From NCBI RefSeq assembly GCF_023156385.1, contig NZ_JAKZAK010000021.1, positions 44,436 to 108,435 of the forward strand: 64,000 nucleotides of DNA. Direction: 5' to 3'. The translations under genes were made by a program, and so were the position numbers. The notes beneath the pieces were generated by a model that saw nothing but the letters and a program-made list of their open reading frames with translations, was not told where the DNA came from and did not search any database. Below are positions 51,601 to 58,900 of this stretch, in pieces; position 1 is the first letter of the stretch; the number at the start of each line of letters is the position of its first letter. This DNA is from Marinobacter xestospongiae (GTDB lineage: Bacteria; Pseudomonadota; Gammaproteobacteria; Pseudomonadales; Oleiphilaceae).

Positions 51601-52341
51601 CGAGGCCCAGGTGACGCTGGGGTCCGGGTGCAGTATCCAGTCGCCCTGGGTGCTGGTGACCATCACTTCGAAACCGTTGAGCTGGCCAAGCTCAGCGACG
51701 CTGGCCAGCAGGTTGTTGGCCTCCACATTGATGATCAGGTAGCCGTTATCCCGGCCCTGGTGGCCCGGCAGTCGCAGGGCAACCCGCAGCACCGGTCGCA
51801 ATGGCCGCTCCAGCCGACCCTGCTCGCGATTGAGATCGAGCTCCGAGACGTAAAGCTCGAAGGGCGCCAGCTTCATCGCGGCGCGGTGATAGTCACGCTG
51901 GCTTTTGTCCTGGAGTTGATCCTCGGGGGTGCGGAGGACGGTTTCCTCCCCCTGACCGATATCAATGCGTACGCCTTCGCGGCCGCTATCCTGTACCCAA
52001 CGGACCTGAAAGTAGTTTGGATTCTGGTAAATCAGCGGATACAGCGCCTGGGCGAACAGGGTTTTCTGCTCAGCCAGGGTCGGTGCCTCCAGTGCCGAGC
52101 GGGCCAGCGGGGTCTGGGCGATGCCGGAGAGATCGCGGATCGGAATTGCCAGGGCATCCTTGAGCTGGGTGCGCAGCTCGGTCAGGGTGCGGTTGGCGGT
52201 GGCATCCGTTACCAGGTGAGCGTGTTGGTGACCCTGGTGGTAGGTCAGCCAGGTCAGCAGAAGGATCAGGCCGGCCAGCGGAACGCACAGCATCAGCAAC
52301 TGCTGGCGGGCATTACGGTCCATCTCTGATAGGGCTGTCAC
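48601..52341 (-). CDS. BarA-like hybrid sensor histidine kinase with two REC domains and Hpt
   Basis: A 1246-residue phosphorelay kinase. An N-terminal TM (about 15-35) is followed by a periplasmic Cache-like region, a second TM near 330-352 and a PAS domain (about 370-490). HisKA has His519 in SHEIRTPMNAILGL. HATPase follows (NLLGNALKFTESG, DTGIGIP, GSGLGLAICKSLV). REC1 has Asp807 in LLVDWILPGKDG, REC2 has Asp962 in LMDLHMPDMDGYEA, and the Hpt domain has His1107 in FLHTLKGSAATLG. All relay residues are present. The start is GTG at 52341 with AAGGAG upstream; ATG 52323 is an alternative. Confidence 0.94.
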   Translation of the reverse strand: MTALSEMDRNARQQLLMLCVPLAGLILLLTWLTYHQGHQHAHLVTDATANRTLTELRTQLKDALAIPIRDLSGIAQTPLARSALEAPTLAEQKTLFAQALYPLIYQNPNYFQVRWVQDSGREGVRIDIGQGEETVLRTPEDQLQDKSQRDYHRAAMKLAPFELYVSELDLNREQGRLERPLRPVLRVALRLPGHQGRDNGYLIINVEANNLLASVAELGQLNGFEVMVTSTQGDWILHPDPSVTWASFRNHDNTVAQTNPALWQALTAGTDSDLELDSGHWYLSHITPDARGRKGTTVRQAPTLSLLLRESVDILAGYHQNALQQAALVFIILLALFSLLSVLFYRRLQQATQLRNRLTQKAEELTDSNQFITALTNALPGLVAFWDTSERCEYANGTHRKWLDLDPETMKGMTLHGVLGGETYRKCQPQVDAVLQGDKQAVELVLATRQGSRTVLLNLLPLFNPVGLCKGFISLVTDISETAQARETLSALNTALKHRTESAENAARVKSAFLANMSHEIRTPMNAILGLLTVLADSGLNTRQQDYVNKISGAGNALLQVLNDILDLSKLEAGKLNVVEEPFSIEQVIRKSVQLFELGFSKKGLELLVWIDPALPRTVIGDDHRLGQVLNNLLGNALKFTESGTVELAVRLEKPGNQVNHVRFSVRDTGIGIPPGKQADLFEAFDQADTSTTRKYGGSGLGLAICKSLVRLMGGDISVASKPDEGSEFHFTLPMQVETTEPAWQNHQLRVRRVLLVEDNDATAQLMLSYLNTWSVHCDHARTAEDGLARYLRALDTHEQYDTLLVDWILPGKDGVWLYNSLQEYARTTGSNIHPMVIMVTAHKQEDLLQALEREVRQDDDHPSVLTKPVTPSALFNSLNGVHTFGRSDHNDSRPGIVVPDLGTLQSLVAGSRILLVEDNELNQEVALSMLAKLGLSADTAGNGIEALEYLEHQHYDLVLMDLHMPDMDGYEATRKIREQYAYYDLPVVAMTAAVFEEDVKQAKAAGMNDHIGKPLDFQVVTSVLCHWLNRDGQTAVTPMLPDIDPDTRIGLPGALQFSEQEILTRFQGDQELVLRLLQSFVRQYRSGCPQLPAEGEDRKPLHQFLHTLKGSAATLGLYELSQLAESAEKQFKEGEQVELDSLRQALEQAVTEIADWLAEQEPPTKANSKEDGQAAETGAIQQELQAIQETIARSRLPSQEDIDRLRNYVNHPDLGERFRTLLMELDEFRYQSAMVTLSEIERQIV

Positions 52342-52654
52342 GATTCTGCACTCCTTGCATCGCTGACGAGCGAAATTGCCACGGTCTTCTCAGCATGGTC
52401 GATTCTGGCGAATTTTCCAGCGCCCGAACGCCGCCGACCATCGCCCCGGGACTGGCTGCAACGTCCTGCCGATGGGTCACCGTGAGCCGGGGACCCGGTG
52501 GATGAACTACGACCTTTGGCCTGGCGTTCCGGACGCGTCCGAACCGACAACAGCGTCGTTCTTTTGTACTGATTTATAGCCAACTGGCCAGAAAGTGGCC
52601 AGGGGATCTGCTACCATGCCCACGCCCTTCGTCAGTTGTTCAAGTGAATTGATC
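52342..52654. other. Divergent intergenic region, nothing recognised
   Basis: About 310 bases between the hybrid kinase and nhaB. I see the kinase ribosome site (AAGGAG on the minus strand just right of 52341) but no clear promoter, operator or RNA element. Confidence 0.5.
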
Positions 52655-54160
52655 ATGCCATCCACCGTTATCGGCGGTTTTGCCGCCAACTTCCTGGGCA
52701 ATGCGCCCACCTGGTACAAACAGGTGATCATTCTGTTTCTGATCGCCAATCCCCTGATCGTCTGGACCTTCGGTCCCGGTGTTGCCGGCTGGGTGTTGGT
52801 CGGCGAGTTCATCTTCACCCTCGCCATGGCGTTGAAGTGCTATCCGCTGCTGCCCGGAGGCCTGCTGGCGGTGGAATCCCTGCTGATCGGCATGACCACG
52901 CCGGAGGCGGTGTACCACGAGGTGCTCACCAACTTTCCGGTGATCCTGCTGCTGATGTTCATGGTGGCGGGCATCTACTTCATGAAAGACCTGCTGCTGG
53001 TGACGTTCACCCAGATCCTGGTGGGGGTACGCTCCAAGTCGGCGCTGTCGCTGCTGTTCTGTTGTGCTGCGGCACTGTTGTCGGCCTTCCTCGATGCGCT
53101 GACGGTCACCGCGGTGATCATCTCGGTGGCGGTGGGGTTCTACTCGGTCTACCACAAGGTGGCGTCCGGCAAGGGCTACCACCACAAGGACCACAACGCC
53201 CTCAGTGACGACGGTGTGATCGAGCTGCACCGGGAAGACCTGGAAAACTTCCGCGCCTTCCTGCGCAGCCTGCTGATGCACGGCGCCATCGGTACCGCCC
53301 TTGGCGGCGTGGCCACCATGGTCGGCGAGCCCCAGAACCTGCTGATTGCCAAGGTGGTGGGCTGGGACTTTGTCGAGTTCTTCCAGAGCATGGCACCGGT
53401 GAGCCTGCCGGTGTTGGTGGCGGGGCTGATCACCTGCTGGCTGCTGGAGAAGCTGCGCTGGTTCGGCTATGGCACCCGCCTGCCCAAGCCGGTACGCCAG
53501 GTGCTGGAGGAATTCGCCGACAACGAGCGTTCCAAGCGCACCAAGGCAGACCAGGCGGCCCTGTGGGTGCAGGCGCTGGCGGCGGTGGTGCTGGTGATCG
53601 GGCTGGCCTTCCACCTGGCCGAGGTGGGACTGATCGGGCTGCTGGTGATTATCCTGATCACCGCCTTTACCGGGGTCACCGATGAACATCAGATCGGCAA
53701 GGCGTTCCAGGAGTCGCTGCCATTCACCTCGCTGCTGGTGGTGTTCTTCGCCATCGTGGCGGTGATCCACGAGCAGCACCTGTTCAAGCCGATCATCGAT
53801 TTGGTGCTGAGCCTGCCGGAAAGCAGCCAGCCGGCCTGGTTCTTTGTTGCCAACGGCGTGCTGTCGATGATCAGTGACAACGTCTTTGTGGCCACGGTGT
53901 ACATCAGCGAGGTCAAGCAGGCGCTGGATGCCGGCACCATCACCACCGAGCACTTCCAGAACCTGGCGGTGGCGATCAACACCGGCACCAACCTGCCCAG
54001 CGTGGCCACCCCCAACGGCCAGGCGGCGTTCCTGTTCCTGCTGACCTCCGCCATTGCGCCGCTGGTGCGGCTGTCCTACGGTCGCATGGTGGTGATGGCG
54101 TTCCCGTATACGGTGGTGATGGGCACGGTTGGCCTGTTTAGTGTCATCCAGATGATTTAA
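52655..54160 (+). CDS. nhaB: Na+/H+ antiporter NhaB
   Basis: Electrogenic sodium/proton antiporter of the inner membrane, important for salt and alkaline tolerance. From ATG 52655 the 501-residue protein matches NhaB landmarks: [11 protein letters not shown] near the start, [29 protein letters not shown] (given in part), [33 protein letters not shown] and [15 protein letters not shown]. About a dozen hydrophobic segments are present. In-frame starts at 52595 and 52616 exist; 52655 best fits the family N-terminus. A structured spacer separates it from the SulP gene. Confidence 0.95.
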   Translation: MPSTVIGGFAANFLGNAPTWYKQVIILFLIANPLIVWTFGPGVAGWVLVGEFIFTLAMALKCYPLLPGGLLAVESLLIGMTTPEAVYHEVLTNFPVILLLMFMVAGIYFMKDLLLVTFTQILVGVRSKSALSLLFCCAAALLSAFLDALTVTAVIISVAVGFYSVYHKVASGKGYHHKDHNALSDDGVIELHREDLENFRAFLRSLLMHGAIGTALGGVATMVGEPQNLLIAKVVGWDFVEFFQSMAPVSLPVLVAGLITCWLLEKLRWFGYGTRLPKPVRQVLEEFADNERSKRTKADQAALWVQALAAVVLVIGLAFHLAEVGLIGLLVIILITAFTGVTDEHQIGKAFQESLPFTSLLVVFFAIVAVIHEQHLFKPIIDLVLSLPESSQPAWFFVANGVLSMISDNVFVATVYISEVKQALDAGTITTEHFQNLAVAINTGTNLPSVATPNGQAAFLFLLTSAIAPLVRLSYGRMVVMAFPYTVVMGTVGLFSVIQMI

Positions 54161-54177
54161 AATCCCCGGTCCCAGTT

Positions 54178-54211
54178 GCCCGCCCTGGTTGTTTCGTGAC
54201 CAGGCGCGGGC
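54178..54211 (+). terminator. Inverted repeat after nhaB
   Basis: GCCCGCCCTGGT near 54178-54189 pairs with ACCAGGCGCGGGC at 54199-54211 with one imperfection. There is no T run, so termination is uncertain. Confidence 0.4.
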
Positions 54212-54249
54212 ATTGTCGTCTCTAGCACACTGATTTTTCCGGATTCCTC

Positions 54250-55737
54250 ATGATGAAAACCATCAAAACCGAGTGGTTGTCGAACATTCGCGGCGACCTG
54301 CTCTCCGGCATTGTTGTGGCCCTGGCCCTGATTCCCGAGGCCATTGCGTTCTCCACCATTGCCGGCGTCGACCCCAAAGTGGGGCTTTACGCATCGTTCT
54401 GTATCGCCGTGGTAATCGCCTTCGCCGGCGGCCGTCCCGGCATGATCTCCGCCGCCACCGCCGCCATGGCCCTGCTGATGGTGGACCTGGTGAAAGACCA
54501 CGGCCTGCAGTATCTGCTGGCGGCCACCATCGTCACCGGGGTGCTGCAGATTCTTGCCGGCTACCTGCGGCTGGGGGAGCTGATGCGCTTCGTCTCGCGC
54601 TCGGTGGTGACCGGCTTCGTCAACGCCCTGGCGATCCTGATCTTCATGGCCCAGTTGCCGGAGCTGACCGGCGTCACCTGGCACGTCTACGCCATGACCG
54701 CCGCTGGCCTGGGCATCATCTACCTGTTCCCGTACGTACCGGTGGTGGGCAAGGTCCTGCCGTCGCCGTTGGTGTGCATCATCCTGCTGACCATCGTGGC
54801 GGTGTTCCTCAACCTCGATATCCGTACCGTCGGCGACCTCGGTGAGCTGCCGTCGACCCTGCCGATCTTCCTGTTTCCGGACGTTCCGCTGAACCTGGAG
54901 ACGCTGTGGATCGTGCTGCCGTACTCCGCCTCGATGGCGGTGGTTGGGCTGCTGGAGTCGTTGATGACCGCCACCATCGTTGACGACCTCACCGACACCG
55001 AAAGCAACCGCAACCGCGAGTGTCGCGGCCAGGGCATCGCCAACATCGGCGCCGGCCTGCTCGGCGGCATGGCCGGCTGTGCGATGATCGGTCAGTCGAT
55101 CATCAACGTGAAGTCCGGTGGCCGCACCCGGCTGTCCACCCTCACCGCCGGTATTGTGCTGCTGATCATGGTGGTGGTGCTTGATGACATCCTGGTACAG
55201 ATCCCGATGGCGGCGCTGGTGGCGGTGATGATCATGGTGTCCATCGGTACCTTCAGCTGGGATTCTTTCCGCAACCTCAAACAACACCCGATATCCACCA
55301 ACATCGTGATGATTGTCACGGTGATTGTGGTGGTGGCAACCCACAATCTGGCGTTCGGGGTGTTTGCCGGCGTACTGCTGGCGGCGATGTTTTTCGCCAA
55401 CAAGGTGGGCCACTTCATGCTGGTCAAATCCGACCTGGACGAAGCCAGCCGCAGCCGCAGCTACACCGTGGTGGGCCAGGTGTTCTTCAGCTCGTCGGAG
55501 AAATTCCTGTCCTCCTTCGACTTTAAGGAAGGGGTGGATCGTGTTGTGATAGACCTCAGCCGGGCCCATTTCTGGGACATCACCGCCGTCGGCGCCCTCG
55601 ACAAGGTGGTGCTCAAGTTCCGCCGTGAAGGGGCCGATGTCGAGGTGATTGGCCTGAACGAGGCCAGCGCCACCATCGTTGACCGCTTCGGGGTGCACGA
55701 CAAGCCCGAAGGCGTTGACCAGCTGATGGGCCATTGA
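54250..55737 (+). CDS. SulP-family anion transporter with STAS domain
   Basis: A 495-residue SLC26/SulP protein, expected to move sulfate, bicarbonate or another anion into the cell. Landmarks are [52 protein letters not shown] (in part), [28 protein letters not shown] and [23 protein letters not shown]-terminal STAS domain lies at about 400-490 ([25 protein letters not shown]). The substrate is unknown; this subgroup includes bicarbonate-type transporters. A UspA gene follows 43 bp later and is probably in the same operon. Confidence 0.92.
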   Translation: MMKTIKTEWLSNIRGDLLSGIVVALALIPEAIAFSTIAGVDPKVGLYASFCIAVVIAFAGGRPGMISAATAAMALLMVDLVKDHGLQYLLAATIVTGVLQILAGYLRLGELMRFVSRSVVTGFVNALAILIFMAQLPELTGVTWHVYAMTAAGLGIIYLFPYVPVVGKVLPSPLVCIILLTIVAVFLNLDIRTVGDLGELPSTLPIFLFPDVPLNLETLWIVLPYSASMAVVGLLESLMTATIVDDLTDTESNRNRECRGQGIANIGAGLLGGMAGCAMIGQSIINVKSGGRTRLSTLTAGIVLLIMVVVLDDILVQIPMAALVAVMIMVSIGTFSWDSFRNLKQHPISTNIVMIVTVIVVVATHNLAFGVFAGVLLAAMFFANKVGHFMLVKSDLDEASRSRSYTVVGQVFFSSSEKFLSSFDFKEGVDRVVIDLSRAHFWDITAVGALDKVVLKFRREGADVEVIGLNEASATIVDRFGVHDKPEGVDQLMGH

Positions 55738-55780
55738 GCCTGCCGACACCGACAACAGGGATTGAGGTAGCGAGGTAACG

Positions 55781-56632
55781 ATGAAGCAAGTAGTAGGCTG
55801 TATCGATGGTTCCCGGGCCGCGCCGGCGGTGTGTGACTACGCTGCCTGGGCCAGTGGGCGCCTGGACGCGCCGCTGACGCTGTTCCACGTACTGGACCAG
55901 GACCGCTACCCGGCGGAAACCGACCTGGCCGGCAGCATTGGCCTGGGTACCCGTGAGCATCTGCTGGAGGAGCTGGCGGAGCTGGACCAGCGCCGGGGCA
56001 AACTGGCGCTGGAACAGGGCCACCACATGCTGCAGGCGGCGGAACAGCGGGCGCAGGCGTTCGGTGTCAATGATATCCACCAACGCCAGCGCCACGGTGA
56101 CCTGGCCGACTCCCTGCTGGCGATCGAGGACAGCACCCGTCTGCTGGTGATGGGGCTGCACGGTGAAAGCAGTACCGATCGGGATATCCACATCGGCAGC
56201 CAGCTGGAGACCGTGCTGCGTCAGGTCCACCGGCCGGTGTTGCTGGTGCCGGACGAGTACCGCGAACCCCGCAGCGCCATGCTGGCCTTTGACGGCAGCC
56301 CGACCACCCGCAAGGGGCTGGAGATGCTGGCCCAGAGCCCGCTGTTCCGCGGCTTTTCCCTGCACCTGGTGATGGTTGGGGCTGACACCAACGATCAGTG
56401 GGAGCAGCTCAAGCAGGCGGAGCAGGTGCTGGCACCGTTGCAGACCGAGATCCACCTGGCGATCCGCCCCGGCGACGTGGAACAGGCCCTGCACCAGTAC
56501 CAGCAGGAGCACGACATCGAGCTGATGGTGATGGGGGCCTATGGCCACAGCCGCATTCGTCAGCTGTTCATGGGCAGCACCACCACCAACATGCTGAAAA
56601 CCTCTACCACACCGCTGTTGGTGTTACGCTGA
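55781..56632 (+). CDS. Tandem-domain universal stress protein (UspA family)
   Basis: A 283-residue cytoplasmic protein made of two UspA domains (about 1-150 and 155-283). The second has the ATP-binding pattern G-2x-G-9x-G-S in MGAYGHSRIRQLFMGSTT. The first has the weaker MGLHGESSTDRDIHIGSQ version. Downstream of SulP, it may regulate the transporter in response to energy or stress state (inference; SulP-Usp gene pairs recur in bacteria). GAGGT lies before the ATG. Confidence 0.92.
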   Translation: MKQVVGCIDGSRAAPAVCDYAAWASGRLDAPLTLFHVLDQDRYPAETDLAGSIGLGTREHLLEELAELDQRRGKLALEQGHHMLQAAEQRAQAFGVNDIHQRQRHGDLADSLLAIEDSTRLLVMGLHGESSTDRDIHIGSQLETVLRQVHRPVLLVPDEYREPRSAMLAFDGSPTTRKGLEMLAQSPLFRGFSLHLVMVGADTNDQWEQLKQAEQVLAPLQTEIHLAIRPGDVEQALHQYQQEHDIELMVMGAYGHSRIRQLFMGSTTTNMLKTSTTPLLVLR

Positions 56633-56756
56633 GGTGAGTGTAAAACTTGACGCATCGTGGTCACGGAAGTTTGACCCAGTCGGGGGTATTGTTGGCCTGA
56701 TCTGATACCCTCCGGTTTCACAATGGCGCAGGCAGTACCAGCAGCAGGAGCGGACG

Positions 56757-57563
56757 GTGATCAGTGGCGTGGACAACAGGCAGACGGGCCGTTGGGGGTG
56801 GTTACCCCTGCTGCTGCTATGGTTCTGCCTGCCCGCCCAGGGACTGGCGAGCGAAGACCGGGTGCTGCGCATCGGCTATGTGGAGTTCCCGCCGCTGGAA
56901 TACCAGAACAGCAACCGCCGCGCGGCGGGCAGCTTCATTGAGCTGACCCGCAAGGTGGCAGCCGAGGCCGGCTACCAGGTGGAGTTCGTCTACCTGCCCA
57001 TCTCCCGCACCTATTTCTATCTCAAGAACGGCGTGATTGACCTGTGGCCTGGGCTGACGGAAGTCCCGGAACTGCAGGGCTATGTGCTGGAAAGCGCGGT
57101 GACGCCGATCCCGGTCAAGCTGTCGGCCTGGTCGCTCCGGGACACGCCGCCGGTCACCCGTTTCGAGACCTTCAACGAGCAGATCCTGATCCTCATCTCC
57201 GGCTACACCTACGGTGGTCTGGTGGATTACCTGGAGCAATCCGACAACATCCGGGTGTCTTACGCTCCCAATCACCTGGCGGCGCTGTACATGCTGGAGC
57301 GCAATCGCGGTCACTACCTGTTGGATTACCAGTTTCCGATTCGTGAAGTGATGGCGGATTACGACATTGAGGGCCTGCGCGAGCACCCGCTGCGCACCCG
57401 CTACACCGCCTGGCTGTTCTCCCGCCAGAGCCCGGGGGCAGAACGCATCCGGCGCCGGTTCGACGACGCCTACCGACGCCTGGCCGAGCGCAACGAGGTA
57501 CCGCCACCGGTGACCCGGGGTCAAAGTTATCTGTTGCCCGGCTTCCCCGCTCTTAGCGAGTGA
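56757..57563 (+). CDS. Periplasmic solute-binding protein, SBP_bac_3-like
   Basis: A 268-residue exported protein starting at GTG 56757. It has a signal peptide (WLPLLLLWFCLPAQGLAS) and an SBP family 3 pattern: VLRIGYVEFPPLEYQNSNRR, ELTRKVAAEAGYQVEFVYLPISR, YLKNGVIDLWPGLTEVPEL. It has no adjacent ABC genes. It is distant from the tandem pair at 12976-14648. It may act as a scavenger or as a sensory partner for signalling proteins. Ligand unknown. Confidence 0.75.
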   Translation: MISGVDNRQTGRWGWLPLLLLWFCLPAQGLASEDRVLRIGYVEFPPLEYQNSNRRAAGSFIELTRKVAAEAGYQVEFVYLPISRTYFYLKNGVIDLWPGLTEVPELQGYVLESAVTPIPVKLSAWSLRDTPPVTRFETFNEQILILISGYTYGGLVDYLEQSDNIRVSYAPNHLAALYMLERNRGHYLLDYQFPIREVMADYDIEGLREHPLRTRYTAWLFSRQSPGAERIRRRFDDAYRRLAERNEVPPPVTRGQSYLLPGFPALSE

Positions 57564-57587
57564 GTGGTTACTTTTTCTCTTGGCCTT

Positions 57588-58307
57588 CTAGGGTGTGATC
57601 AGTTCAATGTCGCCGTACCAGGCGGTGGCTGAGTCACCGGTGTTGTCGGCATCCGACATGATGCCGATACCGACGATCCGTGGCGGCGCCTTGCCGAAGG
57701 CCTGGCGGTAATCCGCCACCAGGTCCCGTTCCACCATGACCCACTGCCCCACCCGTTCCGAGCCGCTGGTCACCGCCACCATCATGGTCTGGTCGGTGTA
57801 GGGGTTGGCCACCATCCGGCCCTGCGGTAGCCGGTTGGCCCAGATGTAGTTGAGGGCATTGCCCGGCAGTTCCTCCCCGAACAGCGCCCTGACGGTGCCG
57901 CGCTTGAGGCGCTCGAAGAAGCCGGCGCGTTCTTCCTCGAACCGGAACGCCACGTAGAGCCGCGCGGGGTAGTCGTCGCCGTCTTTGCGGCGGGCGTCGC
58001 CGGCCTGGTAAACGTTGCTCACCTTCCAGCGCCAGCGCAGGAGCAGCCGCTCGCCGGGGTCAAGGTCCAGGCGGGCGATCAGGCCGGAGGCACCGCCATC
58101 GGTGCGGGCTTCCACCACCTGGGTGCCCTGGGAATCGCGCACCAGCCGATATTCGCTGTGGTGCTCGATGTTGGGGAACGTCAGTGGCATCCACTCCGGC
58201 GTCAGGGTATCGAGCCGGGAAAATGCCGCCGGCGCGGCCGTGGCCGACAGGCAAAAAATCAGGCTTATCATCATCGCCAGGGCCGCTAACACCTTGTTTC
58301 GATTCAT
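57588..58307 (-). CDS. DUF3047 family exported protein
   Basis: A 239-residue protein with a signal peptide (MNRNKVLAALAMMISLIFCLSATA, shown in part, then APAAF). The DUF3047 domain has WMPLTFPNIEHHSEYRLV, LLLRWRWKVSNVYQAGDARRKDGDDYPARLYVAF (in part) and NYIWANRLPQGRMVANPYTDQTMMV. Function unknown. The ATG at 58307 is chosen because the signal peptide starts there; an ATG at 58451 would overlap the nrd promoter and riboswitch on the opposite strand. It is divergent from nrdA. Confidence 0.85.
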   Translation of the reverse strand: MNRNKVLAALAMMISLIFCLSATAAPAAFSRLDTLTPEWMPLTFPNIEHHSEYRLVRDSQGTQVVEARTDGGASGLIARLDLDPGERLLLRWRWKVSNVYQAGDARRKDGDDYPARLYVAFRFEEERAGFFERLKRGTVRALFGEELPGNALNYIWANRLPQGRMVANPYTDQTMMVAVTSGSERVGQWVMVERDLVADYRQAFGKAPPRIVGIGIMSDADNTGDSATAWYGDIELITP

Positions 58308-58371
58308 GCCGATTCCCCCGTTTTGGGCACTGACCGGTGGATTGCCGAAAAGTGCCTTGTTGAAGTCATGA

Positions 58372-58419
58372 TCGGTGTATATAGTGTTGTTGTTCTTGGT
58401 TTGATACCAGATATAGTGA
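58372..58419 (+). promoter_or_regulatory. nrdAB promoter overlapped by two NrdR-box-like sites
   Basis: A promoter with -35 TTGTTC (58390-58395), 16-base spacer and -10 TATAGT (58412-58417) is flanked by two 16-base sites. They are TCGGTGTATATAGTGT (58372-58387) and ATACCAGATATAGTGA (58404-58419), both with the TATAGTG half of NrdR boxes. Each matches about 12 of 16 consensus positions. Their starts are 32 bp apart, about three helical turns, the spacing known for NrdR. NrdR would repress nrdAB when dATP is high. Confidence 0.7.
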
Positions 58420-58423
58420 TTAA

Positions 58424-58645
58424 GGCGTAACCAAAGCGGTGAGGAAATCACCAGTCACAACGCCAGATCACGCTGTATCGGGAATCCGGTGAGACTCCGG
58501 AACTGACGCGCAGCGGTATTGGGGAACGAGCGAGGCACGGTGCCAGGCACCAGACACTGACCGCAACCGGTTGGGAAGTCGCCCCGCAAGGCGGTTCGAT
58601 CACGAACCCTGCCCCTGAGTCCGAAGACCACCAGGAACAACGAGC
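58424..58645 (+). ncRNA. Cobalamin (B12) riboswitch upstream of nrdA
   Basis: Conserved cobalamin riboswitch blocks appear in the right order: GGGAATCCGGTGAGACTCCG (58480-58499), ACTGACGCGCAGCGGTA after it, a variable arm with CCAGGCACC, GACACTGACCGC (58553-58564), TTGGGAAGTCGCCCCGC (58571-58587, B12-box-like), and TGAGTCCGAAGACC (58616-58629). It begins just after the nrd promoter. In other bacteria such elements repress class Ia nrdAB when B12 supports class II NrdJ. The expression platform is unclear; GAGCTTATTGCTC (58642-58654) is a candidate small hairpin. Confidence 0.85.
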
Positions 58646-58714
58646 TTATTGCTCAGTAACTGCACCTTCGCGTCACAGGTGAGCAGAGTCGAATTGAAGT
58701 GGGGGCATACCGCT

Positions 58715-58805
58715 GGGGAACAGATCTGAACTCTGTCCCCTGCCCGATGTCGCAGCCTGTCTGGGGAAAGCTTTGTCGTCGGGGGCAGATTTCAGATCTG
58801 TCCCC
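58715..58805. repeat. Pair of inverted REP-like palindromes in the nrdA leader
   Basis: Two imperfect palindromes face each other. One (58715-58740) runs from GGGGAACAG to CTCTGTCCCC. The other (58781-58805) runs from GGGGGCAGATTTC to AGATCTGTCCCC. The second closely matches the reverse complement of the first. GGGG-CAGA...TCTG-CCCC units of this kind are typical REP elements mobilised by RAYT transposases. No transposase is in the window. They would form strong hairpins in the nrdA mRNA leader. Confidence 0.7.
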
Positions 58806-58900
58806 CTGCTCATGTCCCCACCACGGTTGCTCGCCCCATCTCTCGCTCTCCTGCCGACGTGAAGGTCACGGACTTTCAACGCGCACTCAGGAGACACAGC

